Assembly: GCF_000430805.1 (NCBI RefSeq)
Contig: NZ_AUMS01000011.1
Coordinates: forward strand, 78,723 to 142,722
From: Chitinilyticum aquatile DSM 21506
Lineage (GTDB): Bacteria > Pseudomonadota > Gammaproteobacteria > Burkholderiales > Chitinibacteraceae
DNA: 64,000 nucleotides
Direction: 5' to 3'
This document shows, piece after piece, positions 16,192 to 24,694 of this stretch (position 1 is its first letter; every line of letters begins with the position of its first letter). A program made the translations under genes and the position numbers. The notes under the pieces were generated by a model. That model ran no database searches. It saw only the letters and a program-made list of their open reading frames with translations, and had not been told where the DNA came from.

Positions 16192-18188
16192 AGCGTGCCC
16201 TGATTTATTCGATGCTCAGCGTAAGCATCCTCGCCGGCTGTGCCGCAGAAATGGCTCGCAAGGAAGGTGAAAACCTGATCGTGCAGGGCGACCCGGAAAC
16301 CGGACTGCGCGTGCTGAAGGAAAAAGTGGCCAGCTACCCGGAGGATATTCCGCTGCGTACTGCCTATGCCTCGCAGCTGAACAACTATCTTGCCCGCCTG
16401 CAGGCAGAGGGTGATGCCGCACGCAATGCAGGCAATACAGCGGTGGCGATCTCCAAATACCAGCTGCTTCTTTCCTGGGACCCGAACAATACGCGCGCAC
16501 GCGACAGCGTCCGCCTGATCGAACTCGGAGTGCGCCATAACTCGATGCTGGCCTACGCCAACTCGATCAAGGACACCCAGCCAAAAGAAACGATGGCGAT
16601 TGCCCAGCAGATACTGAAGGACGATCCGGGCAACAAGCAGGCACGCACGCTGTACTACTACGCCGAAGCCAAACTGTCCAAACAGGCGCTCAAGCCTGCG
16701 CTGGCTGCCAATCTGCAAAGCCCGATTTCACTGCAGTTCCGCGACCAGCCGCTGATGAGCGTCTTTGAAATCATTTCGCGCGCAGCCAACGTCAACTTCA
16801 TTTTCGACAAGGATGTGCCGCCCAACCTCAAGGCCACCATTTTTGCCCGCAACACCACGGTGGAAGACGTCATCAACCTGCTGCTGACGACCAACCAGCT
16901 TGACCGCAAGATCCTGAACGAAAACACGATCCTGATTTTCCCGAAACGCCCGGACAAGGACAGGGATTACAAGGATCTGACCATGCGCACCTTCTACCTG
17001 AACAATGCCGACCCCAAGCAGGTGCTGGCAATGATCAAGCAGATGATCAAGACTCGTGACGTTTACATCGACGAGCGCCTGAACATGCTGGTGATGCGGG
17101 ACACGCCCGATGCCATCGCCGTTGCCGAACGCCTGATCGCGGCGCAGGATCTGCCGATGCCGGAAGTCGAACTGGATGTGCAGATCCTCGAAGTCAACAG
17201 CTCCGATGTGCTGAATCTGGGCATCGAATACCCCGGGTCGGTCTCCGCGACGGTTTACGACCCGAATTATGGTCTCACCGGAACACTCAAGGACCAGCTT
17301 GCCGCAGGCAAGGTGGTGCTGGATCAGCTTAGCAACATCAACAAGGGTGATGTTCTGGTCAATCTCGGGAGCCCGACTCTGACCGCAAACCTGCAGCAGG
17401 TCAGCAACAAGGGCAATATTCTGGCCAACCCCAAGATCCGCGTGAAAAACAAGGACAAGGCCAAGGTGGTCATTGGTGAACGTGTACCGGTGGTGACCAC
17501 CACCAACTCCAACGGGGTGGTAACCGAGAACATCAATTATCAGGATATCGGCCTCACGCTGAATGTTGAGCCGGCGCTGTCGCAGGATACCGATGTGAGC
17601 GTCAAGCTGAGCCTGGAAGTCTCGAACATTACCAAGCAGATCGTGACCAAGAGTGGCCTGGTGGCTTACCAGATCGGCACCCGTCGCGCCGAAACCAATA
17701 TGTCGGTCCGCGATGGCGAAACGCAGGTACTGGCTGGTTTGCTGAACAAGGTGGACAAGAACGATGGCTCGGGGTTGCCCTTCCTGAGCTCGATCCCGCT
17801 GCTTGACCGGATTGCCGGCACCAAGAAAACCCAGAACGACCGTACCGAAATTGTCATGTTGATCACGCCGCGGCTGGTTAAGACTTTGAACCCGCCACCT
17901 GCGCACATCATGGAGTTTGAGAGCGGTACCGAGGGCAGCATCAATACCGATGCCTTGCGCCTGCGCCCCGCTTCAACGGTCAACATCAGCTCACAGGGTG
18001 GCAGTTCGGGCACGTATGTACCGCCACCGGCCCCACAACCTGCTCCGGCGCCGGCACCGACGCCCCAACCGGCACAGGCTGCAGCTCCAGCACCGCAGAG
18101 CATCCCTGCCAACGCAGAACCTCAGCACCCATCTCCAACTCCAGTACCAGAAAACAAGGGCTACGGTGGCGGCATGGGGCGCCGTTAA
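16188..18188 (+). CDS. gspD: Secretin GspD with TPR-like N-terminus (lipoprotein)
   Basis: 666 aa outer-membrane secretin. The N-terminus has a lipobox (SILAGC), then a helical TPR-like region (about 25-160) in place of a classical first domain. Next come an N0-like ring domain (SLQFRDQPLMSVFEIISRAA), N1-type repeats, and the secretin core with VPVVTT and the DIGLTLNVEP motif. Because a lipobox is present, no separate pilotin may be needed. The C-terminal 60 residues are Pro/Ala/Gln-rich and end in Gly/Arg (GYGGGMGRR), which is unusual. It forms the exit channel for chitinases and other substrates. Confidence 0.92.
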   Translation: MKRALIYSMLSVSILAGCAAEMARKEGENLIVQGDPETGLRVLKEKVASYPEDIPLRTAYASQLNNYLARLQAEGDAARNAGNTAVAISKYQLLLSWDPNNTRARDSVRLIELGVRHNSMLAYANSIKDTQPKETMAIAQQILKDDPGNKQARTLYYYAEAKLSKQALKPALAANLQSPISLQFRDQPLMSVFEIISRAANVNFIFDKDVPPNLKATIFARNTTVEDVINLLLTTNQLDRKILNENTILIFPKRPDKDRDYKDLTMRTFYLNNADPKQVLAMIKQMIKTRDVYIDERLNMLVMRDTPDAIAVAERLIAAQDLPMPEVELDVQILEVNSSDVLNLGIEYPGSVSATVYDPNYGLTGTLKDQLAAGKVVLDQLSNINKGDVLVNLGSPTLTANLQQVSNKGNILANPKIRVKNKDKAKVVIGERVPVVTTTNSNGVVTENINYQDIGLTLNVEPALSQDTDVSVKLSLEVSNITKQIVTKSGLVAYQIGTRRAETNMSVRDGETQVLAGLLNKVDKNDGSGLPFLSSIPLLDRIAGTKKTQNDRTEIVMLITPRLVKTLNPPPAHIMEFESGTEGSINTDALRLRPASTVNISSQGGSSGTYVPPPAPQPAPAPAPTPQPAQAAAPAPQSIPANAEPQHPSPTPVPENKGYGGGMGRR

Positions 18189-18196
18189 GACATCTG

Positions 18197-18679
18197 ATGA
18201 TGCATATGCAATACCAGCGTGGCTTTACACTGATCGAGCTGATGGTGACGCTCACCATCCTCGCCGTGCTGGCCACCGTCGCCCTGCCGCTCTCGCAGAT
18301 TGCTGCCACGCGCAATCGCGAGGATGAACTGCGCCGCGCACTCTGGCAGATTCGCAGCGGGATCGACGATTACAAGAAAGCCTCCGACGAGGGTCGCGTC
18401 CGCAAGAATCTGGACGATTCCGGCTATCCGCCAACACTGGAGGCGCTGGTTGAAGGCGTGAAAGATGCCAAGGACCCATCCGGCAAGATGATCTATTTCA
18501 TGCGCCGCATTCCGCGTGACCCCTTCTGCGATTGCCCGGCTCAGAGCAATGCCGAAACCTGGGGCCTGCGCAGTTACGCCAGCTCGCCCGATTCGCCGGA
18601 AGCCGGCAAGGATGTCTTCGACGTGTACTCAACCTCCCGCGGCATCGCCCTCAATGGCGTGCCCTATCGCGAATGGTAG
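18197..18679 (+). CDS. Type II secretion pseudopilin (GspG-like), second copy
   Basis: 160 aa with prepilin site [10 protein letters not shown] and the +5 Glu. The body is GspG-like (DDYKKASDEGRV ... GYPPTLEALVEG ... RRIPRDPFCDC). It starts at one of three close in-frame ATGs (18197, 18200, 18206); the leader stays under ten residues with any of them. It lies nine bases after gspD. It may act as a minor pseudopilin at the tip in place of GspH-K, which are absent as such. Confidence 0.85.
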   Translation: MMHMQYQRGFTLIELMVTLTILAVLATVALPLSQIAATRNREDELRRALWQIRSGIDDYKKASDEGRVRKNLDDSGYPPTLEALVEGVKDAKDPSGKMIYFMRRIPRDPFCDCPAQSNAETWGLRSYASSPDSPEAGKDVFDVYSTSRGIALNGVPYREW

Positions 18680-18684
18680 CCGGC

Positions 18685-19083
18685 ATGATCCGCTCATCTC
18701 GCCGTCGCCACCTGCTCGCCCGCCTGCTCGGCTTCACGCTGATCGAACTGCTGGTGGTGCTCGCCATCATGGCCAGTCTGCTCACGCTGGTGGTGCCGCG
18801 CTATTTCCAGCAGACCGACCGCGCAGCCGAAACGGTACTCAAGCACAATCTGGTGGCCGTCCGCGATGCGATTGACAAGTTCTTTGCCGACACAGGCCGC
18901 TATCCGGCCTCGCTGCAGGAGCTGGTCGACCGTAAATACCTGCGCGAAATCCCGCTTGATCCGGTCACCAACAGCCGCGATACCTGGATCATCGTTCCGC
19001 CCGAAAGCGGGGCCGGCGTCTACGACCTGAAATCCGGCGCCCCGGGCGCGGACAAGAATGGCTCGCCATACAATAACTGGTAA
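18685..19083 (+). CDS. Type II secretion pseudopilin (GspG-like), third copy
   Basis: 132 aa from the ATG at 18685 (a second ATG at 18673 overlaps the previous stop). Basic leader, then LG-FTLIELLVV with the +5 Glu, and a short GspG-like body (FFADTGRYPASLQELVDRKY, IPLDPVTNSRDTW). It lies between two other pseudopilin genes and overlaps the next by 26 bases. Likely a minor component of the pseudopilus. Confidence 0.85.
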   Translation: MIRSSRRRHLLARLLGFTLIELLVVLAIMASLLTLVVPRYFQQTDRAAETVLKHNLVAVRDAIDKFFADTGRYPASLQELVDRKYLREIPLDPVTNSRDTWIIVPPESGAGVYDLKSGAPGADKNGSPYNNW

Positions 19084-19552
19084 GCACCGGCAGGGCGGCT
19101 TCGCCTATGGCTGGGTGCTGATGCTGGTCCTGGTCATGGGCGTTTATCTGGCCGAGGTCGGTGAAGTCTGGCAGACCCGCATCCAGCGCGATAAGGAAGC
19201 CGAATTGATGCGGGTTGGCAATGAAATCCGCCTGGCAATCAAGGCCTATTCGGAACAGAACACCGGCTCAGGCCCGCAATACCCGCGCGAACTCGCCGAC
19301 CTGGTCAAGGATCCGCGCATGCCGGTTACCAAACGCTATCTGCGCCGCGCGTACAAGGACCCGATCACGGGTGAAGACTGGCAACTCATTCCGGCTCCGG
19401 GTGGTGGCTTCATGGGCGTTTACAGCAAATCAATGATGCGCCCGCTGAAGCAGGACGGCTTTCCGAACGACTATGCCTCCTTCAAGGACAAGCAGAGCTA
19501 TAACGAATGGCGCTTTGCATGGTGGCCGCAGGGCAACAGCGGGCGCCGCTGA
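19058..19552 (+). CDS. Atypical pseudopilin-like protein lacking the conserved Glu
   Basis: 164 aa. The hydrophobic helix (GGFAYGWVLMLVLVMGVYL) follows a basic leader, but the +5 Glu of prepilins is replaced and the peptide is not the usual FTLIE. The rest resembles GspG bodies (YPRELADLVKDPRMP, RAYKDPITGEDW). Loss of Glu5 is a feature of GspK, the tip pseudopilin, so this may be the initiating subunit. It starts 26 bases inside the previous gene and is the last gene of the operon. Confidence 0.75.
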   Translation: MARHTITGKHRQGGFAYGWVLMLVLVMGVYLAEVGEVWQTRIQRDKEAELMRVGNEIRLAIKAYSEQNTGSGPQYPRELADLVKDPRMPVTKRYLRRAYKDPITGEDWQLIPAPGGGFMGVYSKSMMRPLKQDGFPNDYASFKDKQSYNEWRFAWWPQGNSGRR

Positions 19553-19565
19553 ACCGGGCTGGCTC

Positions 19566-19623
19566 ATACACCACCACCTATCAATCCACAACCATTTCTC
19601 TTAAATGGCTGCCGCCACATACC
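19566..19623. repeat. Palindromic intergenic element, copy A
   Basis: Member of the family described in the findings. Parts: ATACA-N6-CCTAT at 19566-19581, eight bases, core arms AACCATTT (19590-19597) and AAATGGCT (19603-19610), eight bases, ATACC (19619-19623). It lies between the end of the secretion operon and the terminator shared with convergent nadM. Confidence 0.82.
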
Positions 19624-19626
19624 CAC

Positions 19627-19657
19627 AAAAAAGCCGTCATTGCGTGACGGCTTTTTT
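19627..19657. terminator. Bidirectional rho-independent terminator
   Basis: AAAAAAGCCGTCA-n-TGACGGCTTTTTT type stem at 19627-19657, with A-run on the left and T-run on the right. It can serve the secretion operon on the plus strand and nadM on the minus strand. Confidence 0.9.
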
Positions 19658-19705
19658 GTTTTCTGCTGCCAGCAGGCGCGGGAAACCGCACGCCTCCTCA
19701 CCCTC

Positions 19706-20764
19706 TCAGATCTGTCCGAGAAACCAGTTCACGATGTAGAAGTGATCCTCGAACAGCTCCGCTTCCATGCGCTGGAATTCGTACAGCGGCACCCATTTGG
19801 CACGATCCGCATCGTCGCTGCCGCGTACCTTGGGCAGCCCCTCGCCGGTCGGCGTCAGCTCGATCAGATAGGCATGCGTGATGGTACGGCCCCGCAAACT
19901 GCGCCGCGGATGATCAAACACCCGGCTGGCGCGTATTGATCCCGCCAGCACCGGAGCCGGCACTTTCAGCCGGGTTTCCTCGCGCAATTCGCGGATCGCC
20001 GCATCGCGGATCGGCTCGTTCTGGTCGACAAAACCGCCCGGCAAGGCCCACAGCCCCTTGCCCGGCAGATTCTTGCGGCGAATCAGCAGGATGTGCCCGG
20101 AATGGATGACCACAGCATCGGCAGTGACAAAGGTCGGCGGGTACGGCGCCACTGCCCAGGACTGGCGGAACGCCTGCACATAACGCCATTCTTCTTCAAG
20201 CTGGGCATAGGTTTCCGTTTGCCGGAAGGCGTCGAGCCAGGCAAACACCGGCGCTGGCAGCTGCGCCACGCAATCAGCAAAGCCGCCACCCTGTTTATCC
20301 CAGAGCGCCCAGCGGATGCTAGATGCCTGAATGCCCGGCACTTCGGGCACTTCAACCCGTGACCACTGCGGAAACAGGTCAAGGTAATACGAGGGCTTGC
20401 TCTGCCCGCAGCCGATGATGCCGACCCGGAATCCGGTCGCGCGCTGCTCGACACTGGCGGTATCCACCGCCACTACCTTGTCAACCAGGCTCTGAACTTC
20501 AGTCACCCATTGCTGGTCGTTGTACATGCGATCCGAGCATCCGACGACGAAGACGCGCGCCTGCTCCTCGGGAGTCAGTGCCGCGCGAATCAGCTGCTCG
20601 CGCTCAGAAACATTGAACGGGTTGCGCGGGCTGCGCGCCTGCCGCGCCGAGCCGCAGATGATGATGAGCTTGCCCGCTTGCGCCAGCGCCTGACGCACCA
20701 CCGCAAGGTGGCCGGCATGAAAGGGCTGGAAGCGGCCGATGAACACCAGATAATCGAATTTCAT
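19706..20764 (-). CDS. Bifunctional nicotinamide-nucleotide adenylyltransferase / Nudix hydrolase
   Basis: 352 aa, NadM-Nudix fusion of NAD metabolism. The N-terminal adenylyltransferase has GRFQPFHAGH and a distal SxRxPRNPF-type motif (ARSPRNPFN). The C-terminal Nudix domain has GGFVDQNEPIRDAAIRELREE; the Gly that normally ends the box (REExxEExG) is Arg here, but the metal-binding Glu residues are kept. Start set at 20764 (MKFDYLVFIG), with GGAAG upstream, rather than 24 bases earlier. It lies 59 bases downstream of nadA in the same direction, making a small NAD cluster. Confidence 0.93.
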   Translation of the reverse strand: MKFDYLVFIGRFQPFHAGHLAVVRQALAQAGKLIIICGSARQARSPRNPFNVSEREQLIRAALTPEEQARVFVVGCSDRMYNDQQWVTEVQSLVDKVVAVDTASVEQRATGFRVGIIGCGQSKPSYYLDLFPQWSRVEVPEVPGIQASSIRWALWDKQGGGFADCVAQLPAPVFAWLDAFRQTETYAQLEEEWRYVQAFRQSWAVAPYPPTFVTADAVVIHSGHILLIRRKNLPGKGLWALPGGFVDQNEPIRDAAIRELREETRLKVPAPVLAGSIRASRVFDHPRRSLRGRTITHAYLIELTPTGEGLPKVRGSDDADRAKWVPLYEFQRMEAELFEDHFYIVNWFLGQI

Positions 20765-20790
20765 GTTCTTCCTGTTCCTGATCAGCAATG

Positions 20791-20816
20791 AAAAAGGGCG
20801 ACCGCGTCGCCCTTTG
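20791..20816 (-). terminator. Rho-independent terminator after nadA
   Basis: AAAGGGCGAC-gcg-GTCGCCCTTTTT on the minus strand, a 9-10 bp stem with T-run, eight bases past the nadA stop and just before nadM. It would limit read-through from nadA into nadM. Confidence 0.85.
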
Positions 20817-20823
20817 CCACTGA

Positions 20824-21741
20824 TTACTGGTAGTAGCGCTTGGAGAAGTCGAGCATGCGTTCGATCGGCAAGCGCGCTGCGTCCATCAGCTCCGGCGTCA
20901 GGTAATCAATCTCGATGCCACCCTCGCCACGTTGTGCACGCTCGACTGCGGCGATGGTGTTCATCTTCATGTACGGGCAGGAATTGCACTGGCAACCGGC
21001 GTAGATCGGCGCCTGCTGGATGTTCAGGTCCGGACGGGCCTGGTGCATGTTGTAGAGAATGCCATCCTCGGTCGCGACAAAGATCGCCGCATCGGGCTCT
21101 TTATCGAAGGTCTTGATCCAGTTGAGCATGCCGGAAGTCGAGCCGACGTAATCGGCCTGCTGCAGCACCGGGAGCGGGGATTCCGGGTGTGCGATCAGGT
21201 ATTTGGCAGTGGAAACTGCGGCAAAGGCTTCATCCAGCGCCGCCTGGTTGAACTTGTCGTGCACTTCGCACACCGCCGACCACAGCGGCATGTCGTAGCC
21301 GTACTGGAAGTTGAGATACGCGCCCATATTGCGGTCGGGCGAGAAGATCACCTTCTTGCCCTCGGCGTAGATGCTGGCAATCAGGTCATCGACGTTGCGG
21401 CTGGTGCAGATCCAGTCCGACAGCGCCTTGTGCTCGGCCGAGCTGTTGATGTACGACACGTGCACGTAATCGGGGTGTTCTTCACGCCACTTTTTCAGCG
21501 CAACCACATCGGTTTGCGTCACCAGCGAACAGGTCGAACCGGAATCAGGCAGGATAACCTTCGCCCCCGGGTTCAGAATCTTGGCCGTTTCGGCCATGAA
21601 ACGCACACCGGCAAACACGATGACATCGGCGCCGCATTCCTTGGCATACAGCGACAATTCCAGACTGTCGCCGACCTTGTCAGCCATCTGCTGAATTTCG
21701 GGATGGGTATAGTAATGGGCAAGCGTGACCACTTTGGCCAT
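20824..21741 (-). CDS. nadA: Quinolinate synthase
   Basis: 305 aa; condenses iminoaspartate and dihydroxyacetone phosphate to quinolinate in NAD synthesis. It carries a [4Fe-4S] cluster. Likely cluster cysteines are seen in GSTCSLV and in the C-terminal GCQCNSCPYMKMN. The first lines (VVTLAHYYTHPEIQQMAD) match the family. Start at 21741 (MAKVVTL) with GGAGG seven bases upstream. It is shorter than the E. coli protein at the N-terminus, as in many bacteria. Confidence 0.95.
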   Translation of the reverse strand: MAKVVTLAHYYTHPEIQQMADKVGDSLELSLYAKECGADVIVFAGVRFMAETAKILNPGAKVILPDSGSTCSLVTQTDVVALKKWREEHPDYVHVSYINSSAEHKALSDWICTSRNVDDLIASIYAEGKKVIFSPDRNMGAYLNFQYGYDMPLWSAVCEVHDKFNQAALDEAFAAVSTAKYLIAHPESPLPVLQQADYVGSTSGMLNWIKTFDKEPDAAIFVATEDGILYNMHQARPDLNIQQAPIYAGCQCNSCPYMKMNTIAAVERAQRGEGGIEIDYLTPELMDAARLPIERMLDFSKRYYQ

Positions 21742-21952
21742 GGGAATTCCTCCGGGCAAGAATGGGCGGGCTATCCCGCACCAGGCAACGCCCTTGCTTG
21801 CTCAATAAAATGAGAGAACGCGGCAAGGGCAACAGGGTATGCCCTCGACAACCGCACTGCGAATCCCGCAGCACCCGAGCATGGCCGCGATCATACGCCG
21901 ATTTGCCGCCCGCGACAGCCCGCCGGAATGCAACAAAGCGTAGCCTGGATGG

Positions 21953-22420
21953 TTAAATCGCCGCCGCTGCTGCCCGATATCGCAGTTCGATCCAGCAATC
22001 CAGATTCTGCAATACCGTGCGCACCAGCACCTCGCCCCAGGGCAGGTGAAAGCGAACGACCGGATTACTGCGTTCATCCGGCCCGCGCCCGAGCTGACGG
22101 GACAACAGGCGTACCAGCAGATCGCGCTCCGCCTCACAGCCCGGAGCCTGTGGTTTAACCGAGTCATCCCAGACCGCCTGGCAATAACCGTCCAGCCAGC
22201 GCAAGCGCACACTGCGCCGCCCCCCCTCGTCGCGCAGCAGGATGACCCGCCAGCGCTTGCCGGCCCATAGGCCTGAGCCATCGAGCGCATAATCTCCCTC
22301 AGCATCTCGTAGCCACGGCCTGGCCGGCTCTACAGCGTTCAGCAAAGGGCCGGATAATGGGAACTCTGACGCGCTCACCTCGCCCGTCGCCAGATCAATC
22401 GCCAATACGTGGTTCATCAT
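21953..22420 (-). CDS. Hypothetical protein
   Basis: About 155 aa from the first of two adjacent ATGs at 22420/22417; a run of Gs just upstream could act as ribosome site. Soluble, no signal peptide, rich in Trp and Arg (RPWLRDAEGDYALDGSGLW ... LPWGEVLVRTVLQNLDCW). I do not recognise the family. It lies between nadA and a divergent aminotransferase. Coding is supported by frame length and GC3 pattern only. Confidence 0.6.
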   Translation of the reverse strand: MMNHVLAIDLATGEVSASEFPLSGPLLNAVEPARPWLRDAEGDYALDGSGLWAGKRWRVILLRDEGGRRSVRLRWLDGYCQAVWDDSVKPQAPGCEAERDLLVRLLSRQLGRGPDERSNPVVRFHLPWGEVLVRTVLQNLDCWIELRYRAAAAAI

Positions 22421-22521
22421 CCCCCCTGTGTTGCGCCCTTGCTGCATGGCAGCAGATTTGTTTTAACCTGCGACAAGGCCAGCCATAATAAAGCCGTCGC
22501 CCTCCTTCCGCCGAGATTGTC

Positions 22522-23673
22522 ATGCAGCCGCCTCTTTCCCAGCCGCATATCCAGCCCTTCTTCCCGCCGCAACGCACGCTGATGGGGCCCGGCCCCTCCG
22601 ACGTTTACCCGTCTGTACTGGCCGCTTGCGCCAAACCGACCCTGGGCCACCTCGACCCGCTGTTCGTCGGCATGATGGATGAAGTGAAACAGCTGCTGCA
22701 ATATGCCTTCCAGACCCGAAACGAGATGACGCTGGCCGTGTCAGCGCCCGGCTCGGCCGGTATGGAGGCCTGCTTCGTCAATCTGGTGGAACCGGGCGAA
22801 AAGGTGATCGTTTGCCGCAACGGTGTTTTTGGCGAGCGCATGCGCAGCAATGTCGAGCGCTTGGGCGCGGTAGCCGTAACGGTCGACGACGACTGGGGCA
22901 AGCCGGTGGACGTGCAGAAAGTGGCGGATGCCATCAAGACCAATCCGGATGCGAAATTCCTCGCCTTCGTGCATGCCGAAACCTCGACCGGCGCGCGCTC
23001 GGATGCAAAGGCGCTGTGTACACTGGCCAAAGAACACGGCCTGCTCACGATTGTCGATACCGTCACCGCGCTGGGCGGAATCGAGCTGCGGATCGACGAC
23101 TGGGGCATCGACGCCGTGTATTCGGGCAGCCAGAAATGCCTGTCCTGCGTGCCTGGGCTCTCACCCATTTCTTTCTCGCCGGCGGCGGTCGAAAAACTGA
23201 AAGCACGGAAAAGTCTGGTGCAGAGCTGGTTCCTCGATCAGACGCTGGTCATGGGCTACTGGGGCAATACCAGCGGCGCCAAACGCACCTACCACCACAC
23301 GGCGCCGGTTAACGCCCTGTATGCGCTGCACGAGGCGCTGCGGCTGCTGGCCGACGAAGGTCTGGAAAATGCCTGGGCGCGCCACGCCATGCTGCACACC
23401 GAGCTGCGCGACGGCCTCGCGGCCCTCGGCATCGAATTCGTGGTCGAGGAAAAGTACCGGCTGCCACAACTGAATGCCGTGCACATTCCGGCTGGGGTCG
23501 ATGACGCGGCGGTACGCAGCTGGTTGCTGAACGACTACAACCTGGAAATCGGCGCCGGCCTGGGCGCGCTGGCCAGCAAGGCCTGGCGCATCGGCCTGAT
23601 GGGCTACGGCGCGCGCCGCGAAAATGTCGCGGTGCTGCTGGGTGCGCTGGGTGAAGTCCTGAAACAGAGATAG
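22522..23673 (+). CDS. PLP-dependent class V aminotransferase (alanine-glyoxylate / serine-pyruvate type)
   Basis: 383 aa. Matches the AGXT/serine-glyoxylate group: GPGPSDVYPSVL near the N-terminus, HAETSTGARSDA, IVDTVTALGGIE (Asp that pairs with the pyridine nitrogen), and SGSQKCLSCVPGL with the PLP-binding Lys. It likely transfers amino groups between alanine or serine and glyoxylate; the exact substrate cannot be read. Its stop codon (23671-23673) lies inside the first hairpin of palindromic element B. Confidence 0.92.
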   Translation: MQPPLSQPHIQPFFPPQRTLMGPGPSDVYPSVLAACAKPTLGHLDPLFVGMMDEVKQLLQYAFQTRNEMTLAVSAPGSAGMEACFVNLVEPGEKVIVCRNGVFGERMRSNVERLGAVAVTVDDDWGKPVDVQKVADAIKTNPDAKFLAFVHAETSTGARSDAKALCTLAKEHGLLTIVDTVTALGGIELRIDDWGIDAVYSGSQKCLSCVPGLSPISFSPAAVEKLKARKSLVQSWFLDQTLVMGYWGNTSGAKRTYHHTAPVNALYALHEALRLLADEGLENAWARHAMLHTELRDGLAALGIEFVVEEKYRLPQLNAVHIPAGVDDAAVRSWLLNDYNLEIGAGLGALASKAWRIGLMGYGARRENVAVLLGALGEVLKQR

Positions 23674-23727
23674 ATATGCACCTATATGCCCATGGCCTTT
23701 TATACAAAAAGGCTGCGGGCACATACC
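23670..23727. repeat. Palindromic intergenic element, copy B
   Basis: ATAGA-N6-CCTAT at 23670-23685, eight bases, core GGCCTTTT / AAAAAGGCT (23694-23714), eight bases, ATACC (23723-23727). Here the flanking eight-base arms also pair (TGCCC with GGGCA). It contains the stop codon of the aminotransferase gene. Confidence 0.85.
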
Positions 23728-23847
23728 CATTAAGAAGCAAGTAGTCAGCACCGGCAAACCCGGCGCGGTATCCTCGCAGCCCTCACACAAACTCCATCGT
23801 CCCTCCACATTGCTCATGCAGGATGGCGGGATCGAAGGAGGTGAATG

Positions 23848-24588
23848 ATGCTACTGACACTTGCCCTGTGTCTGGCCAGTTTTCTGCCGGCCGTATTGCT
23901 GCCGCAACGGCCGTTGCTGATGTGGCTGGCACTGGTCGGCATGGGCATGTTGCGCATGCTGGGCCTGCGCGTGGAAGACCCGGCCTTTATAGGCATCCTG
24001 CTGGCCATGAGCGGCATCACGGTCGTTCTGGCGTTCCTGCTCTGCATCCGCGGCCTGATACGTCATTATTGGCTGCGACTGCCTGCGATCAGCGTTTCGG
24101 CACCGGATACTCGCAGCAGGGATTACCTGCTGTTCGCGGTCTTGCTGCTCCCTGCACTGCTTTGCCCGATGGCCGCCTGCCTCTATCTGCCGGGCATCGG
24201 CCCGCTGCTGCTGCTGTCTTTCCCAAGTGAACCGCAGTTCCCGGTGTGGTTTGCGCAAGCGGTACTGGGATTATCGCTACCCGTCAGCCTGCTGCTCGGA
24301 ATGCCGGCACTGCTGCTGCGCCCGCTGCGCCGTCATGCGCCAGCCTGGCTGCTCGGTGTTCTGCTACTAAGCAGCCTGCTGGCCGCCGAGCACGTGAAAC
24401 GCGCAGAAATCATCAAACATGTGCCTGAGTCCGCACGCACGAGCCTGATCACACAGTCCTTTCTGGCCGACCTTCGCGAATATGGTCACGAACGGGGCAA
24501 CAACCCGCACGCCAGCTACCAGCTTGATGGCGTTGAATACCTGTGGAGCTATCGCCTGCGCAAGTTCGTGCGCGAGGATGCCGGATAG
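23848..24588 (+). CDS. Polytopic membrane protein of unknown function
   Basis: 246 aa from the second of two ATGs (23845/23848). The site AAGGAGGTGA just upstream is a perfect match to the 16S anti-Shine-Dalgarno and spaces better to 23848. About six hydrophobic segments cover residues 1-185, followed by a hydrophilic tail of about 60 residues (VKRAEIIKHVPESART ... YLWSYRLRKFV). No family recognised. It stands alone between the aminotransferase and convergent gltX. Confidence 0.75.
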   Translation: MLLTLALCLASFLPAVLLPQRPLLMWLALVGMGMLRMLGLRVEDPAFIGILLAMSGITVVLAFLLCIRGLIRHYWLRLPAISVSAPDTRSRDYLLFAVLLLPALLCPMAACLYLPGIGPLLLLSFPSEPQFPVWFAQAVLGLSLPVSLLLGMPALLLRPLRRHAPAWLLGVLLLSSLLAAEHVKRAEIIKHVPESARTSLITQSFLADLREYGHERGNNPHASYQLDGVEYLWSYRLRKFVREDAG

Positions 24589-24634
24589 CCAGAAGCAGCA
24601 CGTGGCGCGGCAAGCCGCAGGCATGAAAAAGGGG

Positions 24635-24692
24635 ATACACATAGATGTATCCCCTTATAGCCTTTAATTTAAAAGGGCCACAATCACATACC
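24635..24692. repeat. Palindromic intergenic element, copy C
   Basis: ATACA-CATAGA-TGTAT at 24635-24650, extended by four outer base pairs (GGGG/CCCC) to a 9-bp stem. Then eight bases, core AGCCTTT / AAAAGGGC (24659-24678), and ATACC at 24688-24692. It fills the space between convergent genes and may double as transcription terminator; no other terminator for gltX is visible. Confidence 0.85.
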
Positions 24693-24694
24693 CA

